Source: Lepidostoma basale
Lineage: Eukaryota > Arthropoda > Insecta > Trichoptera > Lepidostomatidae
DNA: 64,000 nucleotides
Assembly (NCBI GenBank): GCA_022606425.2
Contig: JAHDVF020001251.1
Coordinates: forward strand, 2,776,501-2,840,500
Direction: 5' to 3'
In this document: positions 21,600 through 32,349 of the stretch, piece after piece
Layout of the letters: every line of letters starts with the position of its first letter
How positions within the stretch are numbered: position 1 is the stretch's first letter
The notes under the pieces: generated by a model
What the model saw: only the letters and a program-made list of their open reading frames with translations
The model's database searches: none
What the model was told of the DNA's origin: nothing
Program-made: the position numbers and the translations under genes

Positions 21600-22239
21600 T
21601 TCTGCCGTTAAAATCCAGTTTTTATCAAGCGGTCAAACTAGTTAATAAGAACCAGGGTGACGTATTTTTTGTTTTGAAAGGCCGTCATTTTCGATGGGTT
21701 TTCTTCTTCTTTAAATCCGTTTTAAAATGTCAAACAGGTTTACCACCATTTGCAGCCACGTAACCTTCAATAGAGGTACTTACGTACGAGTTAGTCTTGC
21801 TACTAGCTTCAGGCGAGTTCGAAATCAATAGCGCGGGTAATTCGAACGGTGCGGTCGATATTCGTTTGAATAAGGATGGTTATAATAATTATGCGTTTAA
21901 AAGCTTATTTAAATGACTTAACTAATCATATTTATACCATAAATACAGTCGCTTTGGATTACTTTAATGCTGGTGTGTAACTTTAATCTAAATCGGAATA
22001 ATGTTTGAATTTATCTTTACAATGTAACCCCTTGAATGACCGTTTTAGATCCAACCGAAAGTTATACATAACAATATATTCGCGTGCTTCCTTCATGTTT
22101 TGGCTGCTTTGGGTTTGAGCAGCGTCTTTCTCTCTCGATGTTTAGATACAAAAGTCATGCGTTTTTATAATAATAAACTTTCTAGTAAATCTGTGATATT
22201 TGGTAACTTCACAATATAATTTGCTGTTGTCTAAAATTA
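21600..22239. promoter_or_regulatory. Upstream region of the zinc-finger gene
   Basis: The promoter must lie here or further right, but I see no TATA box or other defined element. The sequence is less repetitive than its neighbours and carries no recognised transposon. Confidence 0.3.
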
Positions 22240-22325
22240 TAATGATTATTTTGTTGAATGTATCTTTACAGCATTACAACGCGAGCCAAATTGATGTAAA
22301 GGGTATAGCCATTTTGACAGCGACC
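22240..22325 (-). mobile_element. SINE1 tail fragment
   Basis: GATTATTTTGTTGAATGTAT, then GCGAGCCAAATTGATGTAAA and GGGTATAGCCATTTTGAC match the 3' part of SINE1. Confidence 0.65.
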
Positions 22326-23709
22326 GGTTTCGACATGCCAGGCAGTCAAAACTAGGGACAAAAGTGAAAGTAGCTATTAAAAAACATTGTTTTATTTAAT
22401 TATTATTGAAAATGAGCTTCCATCAAGAGATTTCAGTAAAATCATATTTTTATCTTAAAAATGTTTATATTTATGTCCAAAGTAACCTAATTTGAAGTCT
22501 AAAGCAGTTCTGATACACTTAAAATCATAAACTAAAATAAAATGTTAATTCGAACAATGATATTTGTAATTCGAAATTTTCATAATTTGCTCGGCCCAAA
22601 AATTTACTATTCATAGTAAATTCTACCGTTAAATCGAAATACGTATTTCGTAATGTTTTTCATCAAAATGTACTTACGATTTCTAATAATTTAAGTAAGA
22701 CATCAATATAAAGTGAAATATCACATGAGAAAGAATCAGGTTCGAGCGCTGACATACATTAGTGCAAGTGAGATATCTATATATTAATTATTTCTCTTTA
22801 AAATATCACGCGGTAAAGAAGTGCAAAGCGATAAAATGAGAACACTATGTAAAAAGGATATCTTCATTACATCATATGAGATCTGTATATCATAATAACG
22901 GAGTTTGACTATACTTGCACTTTTTGTCTTTATTTCAACAGCCAGTAATGAGCCTTAGACATAGGACCAACCAAGAGATCCGTACGAAGACCTAGGAGTA
23001 AAATAAAGTGTTTAAAATAAAAAGAAAACCCAAGAATTTGAAATGATTTATTTTTAATACATTCAGTGTGAGCATTGTATTTGTTACAATTACATATAAA
23101 TTAAAAAAACGTTCATCCCTCCCCCACTCCTTTCCATCTCTCAAACCCCCTCATGACTCGATCCCCTCATGATTCACTTCCCCTCACGTTTCACTCTCCT
23201 CATGATTCACTCCCTTCGATGCGCACGCACACCCTAATATAGGCAGCTTTATTCATAGACACCATTTTTCGTAAAAATATTCCTCGTCACCGACTTAGAA
23301 AACAAAAAATTGTATTTTTTTTATTTTATAAATATTTATTTTATTTCAACCATGCAGTACAAAAAATTGCATAACATTAAAATTCATATGGAAATCCTAA
23401 TACATTAATTTCCATACATAATTATTAGTACGAACATTTAGCCGCGGATGTAGAGAATATAAAACCAATCGAAAGAATTTTTTTAACAGAGGTTTGCCTA
23501 ATTGCCATTTGTCTGACTGTCGCTAGATACAATTTTGTGCGTTATTCATAATTTATAAATAATTATCGACACGTTCCAAAACAGAATTTTCAAATATTAA
23601 AACATGGAAAATAATTCCAAACAAGTAACGGAAATATTACAAAATTTTGTTAGTATCTTTCAGACAAATCTATAACTGAATATTTTTCGGACAAATCTTC
23701 AACGGCTTT
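22326..23709. other. No gene recognised
   Basis: AT-rich DNA. 23110-23225 is a C-rich stretch with repeated CCCCTCATGATTCAC-like units, four or five loose copies. Confidence 0.4.
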
Positions 23710-24095
23710 TCACTGACAACTTGTAATGCGTAAGACCAATAATAACATATGGCGTCAAAGCAAGGGCAGACACAGTAAAGACAAAACAAGTTTTGATGGC
23801 TTCCGAAATGAAGACACTGAGGACGATAGCAGGAAAGACACTGAGAGATCTCTTGAGGAAGAGGATAGGATGAGATTGAGGATATTAAAAGATGGAGCAG
23901 ACAGCGAAAAAGGGACTGGTACTGTCATGTTCAAAGAATGGACACCATCAGACTCCCCTATATTGCATTGCATAATGAGCCTCATGGTACTTGTCCTCGC
24001 GGAAGACCTCCTAAAAAGATGGTAGGACAGCTGGGAATCTACCTCACAAGAGGAGCAACACTCTGGAGAACAGACCACATAGGTCTACAACAAGG
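23710..24095 (+). mobile_element. LINE-A fragment
   Basis: ATGCGTAAGACCAATAATAA, CTTCCGAAATGAAGACACTG, GGAAAGACACTGAGAGATCT and GCCTCATGGTACTTGTCCTC follow the LINE-A order of the 120-511 copy with deletions. It ends AGACCACATAGGTCTACAAC and AAGGAAGAAGAAA. Confidence 0.8.
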
Positions 24096-24577
24096 AAGAA
24101 GAAACTTGATATTAAGTGTTAAAGTACTGGTGTCTATATATCGTCACCTGAGAGTAAGAGGGTTCCAACTAACAAAATTTCACATTTAGCTTTTTTTCGT
24201 GAAAAGGGTTCTTACTAACCTTATCCATACAACATGTAATAGTGTCGTCATTTTGATGTTACGAAAATAATCAAGTTCCATCTGATCATTCAAAACACAC
24301 GATTCACTGAAGAAGGATTCATTTAAACTTAGAAATTTATTATTCCAACTGTTGCCAGACAAAATTTACACGTTTCTTGGTAAAATAATCTCTGGAAATT
24401 GGAATAAAACCCCTTTATTCCAAGATACACACCGAAACCAACAAAACTTTGACTTCATTTATCTCAGCTTTTTACTTTTGTCAGTTGGAACCTTCTTACT
24501 CTCAGGTGACGATATGTCAAAATTGTTTGACCAACCTCCCGTGGGATTATAGACTGTCTATAGACGGTTGCGGCATA

Positions 24578-24690
24578 CAACCAGTTAAGATGATTTGGAC
24601 ACATGGAAAGAATGAATGATAAAAAACAATATATGTTAACGATGTAAACGGAACAAGAAATAGAAAAAGAACGAGGAAAACGTGACATTG
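24578..24690 (+). mobile_element. LINE-D fragment
   Basis: AAGATGATTTGGACACATGG AAAGAATGAATG, TATGTTAACGATGTAAACGG and AACGAGGAAAACGTGACA match LINE-D around RWFGHMERMN to GRPRKTW. Confidence 0.7.
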
Positions 24691-24699
24691 ATTTTTTTG

Positions 24700-25254
24700 A
24701 CGACACCTTTGAAATGATCACCCTTCAATTTAGTATTTCTACATGCTTAACGATAGTTACAAACCAACAAATGAAAAGCCGTTGTCGCATAGACATTAAA
24801 TTAAAACGTGAAATGTAAATGGTCGGCTAGATGGGTGAATTATTAATTCCGACAAACGTATATACAAAAAATAATATTCTTACGAATAAAAGAAATAAAT
24901 ATTTGAAACAAAATAAAGGATACTATCACTTTTGTTGGATAAAAAAATTATCATTACTATGACTTAATATTCCTTACAGCTAGGCATTTCATATCACTAT
25001 AATATATTATACATATCGAAAGCTGAGTACTACAGGGGTTAATGAAACCATGACAGAAGCTTTCTCTGATTGCATAAGTAAATAAAAAGTCTTTTAAAAA
25101 TATTACATTACTTGAAAGAAACAATTTTAAATACGTTACAAAATATGTAGTTCAAATTATGACACCGTTTACATTTAACTTCACAGTCAAATTTTTGATG
25201 TAAACACAGTAATTCCATAATGATGAATTAAATCATTTTGATTAAAATACATTA
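24700..25254. other. AT-rich, nothing recognised
   Basis: No frame or repeat that I can assign. Confidence 0.4.
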
Positions 25255-25670
25255 AAATACTTCTGTTATATGGGTGTGAGACATGCACATTTAAAGTAAA
25301 TACAATGAACCGGTTAGAGGCATTTGAAATGTGGCTTCACCCAAGAATGTTCAGGATCCCATGGACAGACAGAGTGACGAACACAGAAGTCCTGAAACGT
25401 GCAGGAGTAAATAGAGAGCTGCTGACATTGATCAAAGTCCGCAAGATTTCATATCTGGGTCACGTTCTACGAGGAGCAAAATATCGCCTGCTGCATTTAA
25501 TTTTGAAGGGAAAAATAGAGGGCCGCAGGGGGGCAGGGAGAAGTCGGATCTCTTGGCTGCGCAATGTGAGGGAATGGACGGGAATCGGAACTGTGGCGCA
25601 GGATAGGGAAGAGTTTACCAGAGTGATCGCCAACGTCTGGGAGACCTGACAGGACACTTCAAGAGAAAGA
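25255..25670 (+). mobile_element. LINE-B copy with open C-terminal frame
   Basis: The frame 25305-25649 reads MNRLEAFEMWLHPRMFRIPW TDRVTNTEVLKRAGVNRELL TLIKVRKISYLGHVLRGAKY, then LHLILKGKIEGRRGAGRSRI SWLRNVREWTGIGTVAQDRE and VIANVWET*. The upstream YGCET is out of frame. It ends with a GAGAAAGAAGA tail, where a LINE-E piece begins. Confidence 0.85.
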
Positions 25671-25674
25671 AGAT

Positions 25675-26092
25675 TACTTCTGTTACTACGAGTGACCCAA
25701 AGAGCCACATTAGGAATAAGCCTAAGAGACAGAGTCAGAAACGATACGGTGAGAGAAAAAACAATGGTCACTGACATCATCCACCGGGTGCCGACTCTAA
25801 AATGGCAATGGGCAGGTCACGTAGCCAGAAGCTCAGATGAAAAATGGACAATAAAACTGGTGACTTAGAGACCGTGGACGGCAAAGAGAAGTGCAGGGCG
25901 ACCGCAACTACGGTGGAAGGATGATCTAAACAGACATGTCGGAATAACCTGGATGCAGTCTGCACAAGACAGAGTGACATGGAAGCGAATGGAGGAGGCC
26001 TTTGTCCAGGAGTGGACGGGAATAGGCTGAGGAAGAAGAAGAAGATCGTGTCACTTTTTACTTCGAATGTCTTTTAATAATTTGTTAATTTG
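25675..26092 (+). mobile_element. LINE-E copy
   Basis: Reads RVTQRATLGISLRDRVRNDT VREKTMVTDIIHRVPTLKWQ WAGHVARSSDEKWT, a stop, then GRPQLRWKDDLNRHVGITWM QSAQDRVTWKRMEEAFVQEW TGIG*. A GGAAGAAGAAGAAG tract follows. The next 40 bases (CGTGTCACTTTTTACTTCGA) are shared with the copy at 30858-31090, so the real 3' end probably extends past the GAA tract. Confidence 0.85.
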
Positions 26093-26149
26093 TGGATTTC
26101 CTTGTATTTAGGCTGTCCGTTATACAGAGTTCGGATAAATAATTTCTTA

Positions 26150-26195
26150 ATTTCATATTCTCCGCCTACCCTTCTGGGGAAACAGCGTGATGGTT
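26150..26195 (+). mobile_element. LINE-D terminal fragment
   Basis: TATTCTCCGCCTACCCTTCT, then GGGGAAACAGCGTGATGGTT: the last codons, stop and tail start of LINE-D. Confidence 0.6.
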
Positions 26196-26819
26196 TGTTT
26201 GAAATTAAAATGTTCTACGATAAAGTTAATGCTGACGATATCATAATTCAAACATATTTTAATAACAATCAAAATGGAATAAACATTTGAGTCAAATAAT
26301 GAGAGGAAAAAAATATACAACAAAAAAAATCTTAAATTATGAATTTGATCTTATTTTTGTTGTCAATATAAAAAAAATTAGAGCACATTCAACAATACTG
26401 TACTGATTAACTATTTTGCTGTAAACAATCTTTCGAAAAATATAAAAAAAAGTTCTATATTTTCGATGCAACTTGACGTGAAAAACTCATTTCAATCAAA
26501 AATTCATTTAAGACATTATGGCTCTCAAGTATTGAAATATAAAATGAAATATCAAAGTGTTTCTGCCAAAACAATGGATTATCTAAATACATATAAAATA
26601 AAAATATTAAAATACAATACAAATAAATAATATTACCAATAATTCTTCTTCTTCTAGTTCTAACGAAGATGGCTCCACATAAGGTGATACTTTGACAATC
26701 GGCACTTTTGGGAATGACAAAAAGTCGGCCAAACCTTCCACCACAATGGCAAGGGAACATTAGAGATAAAACCCCTTTTAGCACAAGAATAAGAAAAATT
26801 TGAGTATTTGACATTGAAG

Positions 26820-27140
26820 AAAGCGTGTTTCTAGAAGTTTTATTATATTATAGCCGTCACATTGCTATGGCATCGTAAAATATCACAATTAATAGCCTAG
26901 CAATGAAAGAATTGTCACTTCCATAAAATATAATAAAAATATGGATAATATTAAATATTTTGATAATGACATGTTTCGCTTTGCTGAAACATTATCAAAT
27001 GTATTTGATATAATGCCGTAGCAAGGCAAAATGTGTCATTTGCATAAAATATAATAAAACTTCTAGAAAACAGACAATTTCATTTATATTAATTAATATT
27101 AAATATCAAGTTTTACACCATCGTTAAAGAAACAATAAAT
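26820..27140. repeat. FB element, copy with rearranged centre
   Basis: Outer arms CTAGAAGTTTTATTATATTA and ATAATAAAACTTCTAGAAAA flank a longer, duplicated centre with CATTATCAAATGTATTTGATAATGC-like palindromes. The right side ends AAGAAACAATAAATTG. Confidence 0.7.
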
Positions 27141-27539
27141 TGTTTAATATTGAAGGATTAATTATATCTCAATAGAGACGAAGATGCAAATGGGAAACAG
27201 AATATGGTGGTCGAGGTGTTTACAGGACTTATTACCTGTCATTGGTTGGGTAAAGCACACGCTTTATGTAATACAACATTCCCCATTCCACCCTTCTTAC
27301 GACCACCATGTCTGTAAAATTTTTGGAAGTTGTATATATGTTAATATGCAACACCAAACTTCACATGTTAGTTTTAATCTACACACTAGCGCCATCTATG
27401 AAGATTGAATTTAATTAATCCTTGAATTGATAACCAGCAATGGGTAAAATCCAGTATTCGTCTACAACTATTTGTATACATTCAAAATGTTGTTTAATAT
27501 TGAATTAATTTTAAATCATTGTTAAGACGTTAATAATTA
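27141..27539. other. No gene recognised
   Basis: Unassigned AT-rich spacer between two FB copies. Confidence 0.35.
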
Positions 27540-27745
27540 ATACGAATGAAAACGTCTGTTTTCTTGAAGTAGTATTATATTTTATGCGAATGACATATTT
27601 CAGATGTTAAATTGGATATTTGATAATGCCTTAGACAGGCGAAACATGTCATTCATATAAAATATAATAAAACTTCTAGAAAATAGACATTTTCATTTGT
27701 ATAAATTATTTAATATGGAGTTTTACTTCATTGATCAAAAAACAA
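27540..27745. repeat. FB element copy
   Basis: TACGAATGAAAACGTCTGTT..GAAGTAGTATTATATTTTAT on the left mirrors ATAAAATATAATAAAACTTC TAGAAAATAGACATTTTCAT on the right, with GATAATGCCTTAGACAGGCG at the centre. Confidence 0.8.
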
Positions 27746-28084
27746 TAAATAAGGCAATAATACAGTGCTTACACAAATATTGTTAAGTTGAATTTTATGA
27801 TATTACAATACAATAATGATGTACAATCAGCTTGCACTTAGAGAAAAAAACATTGTTAAATTATAGAGTACCCCTTTTAATTAAACAAATACATATTTTA
27901 AAACTTAATATTAAATCAAAATACAATTCGAAAGGGAGACTTTTGAAAATATATATATTTTTTTATGTTAACATTCGCGATTTTGGATTTCGACTAGTCA
28001 ATGTTGTCTCTAAAATTGTAGAGAAATTTAATTCGATACATATAAAAAAACATATAATTAATTCATTAAATAATAATAAACATT

Positions 28085-28245
28085 ACGGTAGATGCCTATT
28101 GGTGGCGATGAGGTTCGCAACCCATGCGTCTCCCGCGGAGGTGAAAAGAGAAGGATGGAGTGCCGCATCGGTTAAAGTGTGGCAGTCTATTCTTTCTGCC
28201 TACCCCTTCGGAGAGACAACGTGATGGTTAGTTAGTTAGTTACTG
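28085..28245 (+). mobile_element. SINE2 copy
   Basis: GTAGATGCCTATTGGTGGCG, ATGAGGTTCGCAACCCAT and AAAAGAGAAGGATGGAGTGC lead into GTGTGGCAGTCTATTCTTTC TGCCTACCCCTTCGGAGAGA and GTGATGGTTAGTTAGTTAGT. The last 60 nt equal the LINE-D 3' end, including its final codons (VWQSILSAYPFGET*). The 5' half has GGCGATGAGGTTCGCAACCC, loosely like a polymerase III box, but no clear tRNA fold. Confidence 0.82.
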
Positions 28246-28424
28246 CCTGGAAATGAATACAGATTGAACTAACTCAAAGGCATTAAGTCCTTTGGTTGCC
28301 GGCACTTTTGAGATTATTATGCCAAAATAGCAGCGATTTTATATAAAGTAATACTCGTATATACTACTGTGGTCAAAAAGTAAGGTGAAATTTTTTATTT
28401 AAAATAAGCGGGCTCTTCGAATCT

Positions 28425-28893
28425 AACACAACATGAAACGAAAAGTCTATGAAGCCTGCGTTCTGCCAGTTGGTACTTATGGTCTTGAAACTGTTACATT
28501 GTCCAAACAAAGTGCCGAGAAACTACGAGTGACCCAAAGAGCCATGTTAGGAATAAGCCTAAGAGACAGAGTCAGAAACGTTACGGTGAGAGAAAAAACA
28601 AAGGTCACTGACATCATCCACCGGGTGGCGACTCTAAAATGGCAGTGGGCAGGTCACGTAGCCAGAAGCTCAGATGAAAAGTGGACATGAAGACTGCTGA
28701 CTTGGAGACCGTTGACGGCGAAGAGAAGTGCAGGGCGACCGCAACTACGGTGGAAGGATGATCTAAACAGACACGTCGGAATAACCTGGATGCAGTCTGC
28801 ATAGGACAGAATGACATGGAAGCAAATGGAGGAGGCCTTTGTCCAGGAGTGGACGGGAATAGGCTGAGGAAGAAGAAGAAGAAGAAGATTGTA
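28425..28893 (+). mobile_element. LINE-E copy inside mariner
   Basis: Reads MKRKVYEACVLPVGTYGLET VTLSKQSAEKLRVTQRAMLG ISLRDRVRNVTVREKTKVTD, then IIHRVATLKWQWAGHVARSS, a stop in place of a codon at 28688-28690, and GRPQLRWKDDLNRHVGITWM. It ends AGGAAGAAGAAGAAGAAGAA GATT. It is 5' truncated, and the mariner sequence continues after it. Confidence 0.88.
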
Positions 28894-28899
28894 TTGTCA

Positions 28900-29640
28900 C
28901 TGACATATTTGTCAAATTTCGAGCCAATATCTGCATTTGTCCAATAGTTACGCACGCATTTTGTGAACAACAAAAAGTTACTTCTGCGATTTTTAAAACG
29001 TCTGATTTTGTCGATCAAAGAAGTTGCGTTGAATTTTGTTTGCGGAATGATATTTCCGCTGCAGAAACATTGAGAATGTTGCGGAAGGCCTTCGGTGACC
29101 AGGTTATGTCGCAAAAAAAATGTTTACAAGTGGTATAAACATTTCAAAGAAGGCAGAGAAGGCATTGAAGATAAAAATCGCCATTGACTGATGAACAACA
29201 CGTCAAAGAAATCAAAAATTGTTAATTGACAATTAGAGAACTCGCTGATACTGTAAACATTTCATTTGGATGAGTCCAGACCATTTTGAAAGATGTTTTG
29301 TGTCTGAAAAGAGTGATTTCTCTTTGGTCCCAATAAGACTGAATTTTTTGGAAAAACAGCATCGCGTTGAATGTCAAAAATTCAACACATATCGTTCCAC
29401 AACCATCGTATTCGCCTGATTTAGCACCGTGTGACTTCCGGCTATTCCCTAAACTTAAGAGACCACTCCGGGGACACCGTTTTGACACAATTGACGATAA
29501 AGGACATTTCAAAAATCTACTTCAACACTTGTTTCGAGGATTGGAAAAAACGTTGGCATAAGTGTATTGTATCAGAAGGGGAGTACTTTGAAGGAGATAA
29601 AATAGATTTAGAAGAAAAAATAAAGATTTTAAAAGTTATA
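28900..29640 (+). pseudogene. Mariner transposase remnant
   Basis: Fragments in changing frames: an N-terminal helix-turn-helix stretch around 29030-29200 (SAAETLRMLRKAFGDQVM, WYKHFKEGREGIEDKN) and a C-terminal part with IVPQPSYSPDLAPCDFRLFP KLKRPLRGHRFDTIDDK, where the SPDLAPCDF motif holds the last catalytic Asp. It ends DWKKRWHKCIVSEGEYFEGD KIDLEEKI. A large piece of the catalytic core, including the first two Asp, is missing between about 29330 and 29370, so it cannot be active. Confidence 0.85.
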
Positions 29641-29689
29641 TGTAAACAATTTCACCTTATTTTTTTTATCACAGTAGTATAGTTACTAT

Positions 29690-30360
29690 ATATAGCTGTT
29701 TTCTATATACACAAATATAAATGATAATGTGATGAAAAATGAATTATTAATAATTATAGAATTTTACAGATTCAAGTTTTTAAATTTACAAAACATTATA
29801 TACATTTGAAAAAAAAAAAAAAACATGTACACGTAAAATATGAATAAAATGAGCAAAATAAAAAGAGTATTTAACTCTTAACAGGTACCATAATTTCAAA
29901 ATAAATAAATAATATAATTAAAGAGGATATTAATAAAAATAGAAAATAAAAAATAGAATTCATTAAAAATATAATAACCACAAGTTTAAAAAAAATCAAT
30001 CTTACATAACTAGTTTTGCAAAATAAATAATAATGGAAGCTTACATAATCATAAATTGACATTAATTCTGATACAAAAGCCCTTAAAAAATATCCGTAAT
30101 TTATACACATTTATATATATATTATTTTCATTTCAACACATATAAGATATATGGCCGTCTCGGTGTAGTAACATTATATTACTAAAATTAAGACATTCAT
30201 GGCAACACACGAGATATAATATATAGGCTTCTCCAATCGGAACTGTCCACATAATACATCTGGCAACACTCTTACAATTAGAGCGCTAAGCAAACGTTAC
30301 AATATCCGTCATTCTTCGTCAACGCATTTAAAATAAAATGTCACTCAACGATACGTTAAA
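29690..30360. other. AT-rich, nothing recognised
   Basis: Mostly A/T runs, including a poly-A stretch near 29810-29822. Confidence 0.4.
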
Positions 30361-30401
30361 AAAAATACTAACTAACCAATTAGCCATCTCTACGAAGGGG
30401 T

Positions 30402-30724
30402 GTCAAATGCCCAAACAATGTCAAATGCCGTTCTCTGGACCATGGCAGGCGAAAATCCGATTAGAGAAAAAGTCGCTGGATTGGTCACACTCTGAGACGG
30501 AACCCAGCCTGCATCGCTCAGGGCGCACTAGACTGGTCCCCTATGGGGGGAAAGAGTAAGCGAGGCAGACCTAGAGCCACCTGGAGAAGAACCCTGCAGG
30601 GCGAGGTTAAGGCAGCAGGCCTTATTGGGATGATGTTAAGCATCAGGCATGCGATAGAGTCGGGTGGAGAAGATTCCTTGAGGCCCTATGCACCACGGAG
30701 GTGTGACAGGACAAAAAGAAGAAG
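30402..30724 (+). mobile_element. LINE-F fragment with 10-bp target duplication
   Basis: Contains CCGTTCTCTGGACCATGGCA, GGTCACACTCTGAGACGGAA, GGCAGACCTAGAGCCACCTG and GAGGTGTGACAGGACAAAAA. ACGAAGGGGT stands at both borders (30392-30401, 30725-30734) and is part of the host LINE-D, so the insertion event is readable. Confidence 0.85.
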
Positions 30725-30857
30725 ACGAAGGGGTACAAAAATAATAAACTGCCACAATACTTGTTACTTCTTCGACATTCATACATCGTGTCTTGCACGT
30801 ACGTCGATTTTTCCGACTCCTCGAGTGGCCGACATTTAATATTTGATTGATTTAATC

Positions 30858-31090
30858 GTGCTGACTTGGAGACCGTGGACGGCAAAGAGAAGTGCAGGGC
30901 GACCGCAACTACGGTGGAAGGATGATCTGAACAGACACGTCGGAATAACCTGGATGCAGTCTGCACGGGACAGAATGACATGGAAGCGAATGGACGAGGC
31001 CTTTGTCCAGGAGTGGACGGGAATACGCTGAGGAAGAAGCAGAAGAAGATTGTGTCACTTTTTCCTTCGAATATCTTTTAATGATTTGTT
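30858..31090 (+). mobile_element. LINE-E fragment inside LINE-D
   Basis: TGCTGACTTGGAGACCGTGG to AGTGGACGGGAATACGCTGA, then GAAGAAGCAGAAGAAG and a 40-nt end shared with 26045-26092. It reads LTWRPWTAKRSAGRPQLRWK DDLNRHVGITWMQSARDRMT in one frame. ATTTAATCGTG/ATTTGATCGCG at the two edges may be an imperfect target duplication. Confidence 0.8.
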
Positions 31091-31239
31091 AATTTGATCG
31101 CGCCATGCTTTCTTCGGTTCACTCACACTGCTTGTATATAACTTTTTAACCGTTCTTCTATCATCCATTCGTTCAACATGTTCAAACCATCTAAATGATC
31201 CTGTTTTAATTTCAGTAATGATGCAATCATATGCCTTAC

Positions 31240-31378
31240 ATCTTACATAATCAGCCTCACGGGACTCGTCCTCGTGGAAGACCTCCTAAAAGATGGTAGG
31301 ACAGCTGGGAGTCTACCTTACAGGAGGAGCAACACTCTGGAGAACAGACCACATAGGTCTACACCAAGAAGAAGGCAT
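31240..31378 (+). mobile_element. LINE-A tail fragment inside LINE-D
   Basis: TACATAATCAGCCTCACGGG ACTCGTCCTCGTGGAAGACC, AAGATGGTAGGACAGCTGGG, AGACCACATAGGTCTACACC and AAGAAGAAGG match the LINE-A 3' end. Confidence 0.78.
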
Positions 31379-31539
31379 TCTACCATATATTGTTTTTCTG
31401 TACATTCTTCTAAGCGATCTCATTTCTTCGGCATTTATTCTTCTTTTGCCAGCTTCAAGCTTCACTTCCATTCATAAGGATTGACACTAGAACTCTATTA
31501 TAATAACATTGTTGCACAATAGTTCATTTTTCTTTACGT

Positions 31540-32215
31540 TATGCTGTTAGTACCCTTATGTTTGAAAGTGAAGCATGGAACTGGCAAAAGTAGGAGGAAA
31601 GTAGAATAAATGTAATTGAAATGGAATCTCTTAGACGAATGCGTTAATCTATGAATGATAGAGTGTGAAATGCAAATATAAGAAGTGTTATGCACAAATA
31701 ATGAAAGGATAATTACGACAGTTTGGACACATCGCAAGCTTAATACCATACCAATAGAACTGACCGATTATGGTTTAGGTCATAATTGGATTAACATTAG
31801 ACAGAGGCTTGTGTTAACGCTATCCATCTATTTTTCACAATGTTAACGCTATCCATTTGTACGTACGATAATCGTTCACAATGTTAACGCTATCCATTTG
31901 TACGTGTTTTTCGACTGTTTTTGTTAAAACACTGACTCATGTCAGATTGAGCAAAAGCCAGTGTTCTATTAAGCGTGCGATATGTAAACGACGTAAATGG
32001 ATCTAGAAATAGATGAAGATCGAGGAATACATGACACGATCGTATTAATCAAATTTAAAAATGATGTCCACGTGAGTCGGAGAAATTGACGTGCGTGCAT
32101 GACACGATGTATGAATATTGAGGAATCAAGAGAAGTATGTCAGGTAATAACAATGTGGCATTATTTCTGCCTACCCCTTCGGAGAGACGGCGTGATGGTT
32201 AGTTAGTTTTTTTAA
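31540..32215 (+). mobile_element. LINE-D copy interrupted by a MITE
   Basis: GAAAGTGAAGCATGGAACTG and AAATGGAATCTCTTAGACGA precede the MITE at 31732-31990. LINE-D resumes with TAAACGACGTAAATGGATCT, GATGTATGAATATTGAGGAA and ends TTCTGCCTACCCCTTCGGAG AGACGGCGTGATGGTTAGTT. Confidence 0.8.
31732..31990. mobile_element. MITE copy 2 (relative of 7125-7351)
   Basis: Shares TTAACATTAGACAGAGGCTT, GTTAACGCTATCCAT (three copies here), AACACTGACTCATGTCAGAT and the terminal TATTAAGCGTGCGATATG. The opposite end (CATCGCAAGCTTAATA) is diverged. It carries one more internal repeat unit than copy 1. Confidence 0.8.
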
Positions 32216-32349
32216 CATAATAAATATTTGGTTCAGACATGATAAATAATAATATATATGTATTCATATGAGATTCATCAACGTTTGATATTTATTAATA
32301 TAATTCCTAATTTGAGTGATTTGTCAATATTTTTACGTGATTCGAGTAT

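Larger units (their letters stand above)
28364..29677 (+). mobile_element. Mariner element split by LINE-E
   Basis: CTACTGTGGTCAAAAAGTAA GGTGAAATTT at the left is mirrored by AATTTCACCTTATTTTTTTT ATCACAGTAG at the right, with TA on both sides (28362-28363, 29678-29679). Coding remnants of a transposase of the D34D mariner kind fill 28900-29640. A LINE-E copy sits at 28425-28893. Confidence 0.88.
30368..31495 (-). mobile_element. LINE-D copy broken by three other LINEs
   Basis: Inverted LINE-D can be followed in order: tail 30368-30401 (CTAACTAACCAATTAGCCAT), 30735-30857 (GACATTCATACATCGTGTCT, TCCGACTCCTCGAGTGGCCG), 31091-31235 (GCCATGCTTTCTTCGGTTC, AAACCATCTAAATGATCCTG) and 31385-31495 (CTAAGCGATCTCATTTCTTC). 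The gaps hold LINE-F, LINE-E and LINE-A in plus orientation. Confidence 0.78.
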
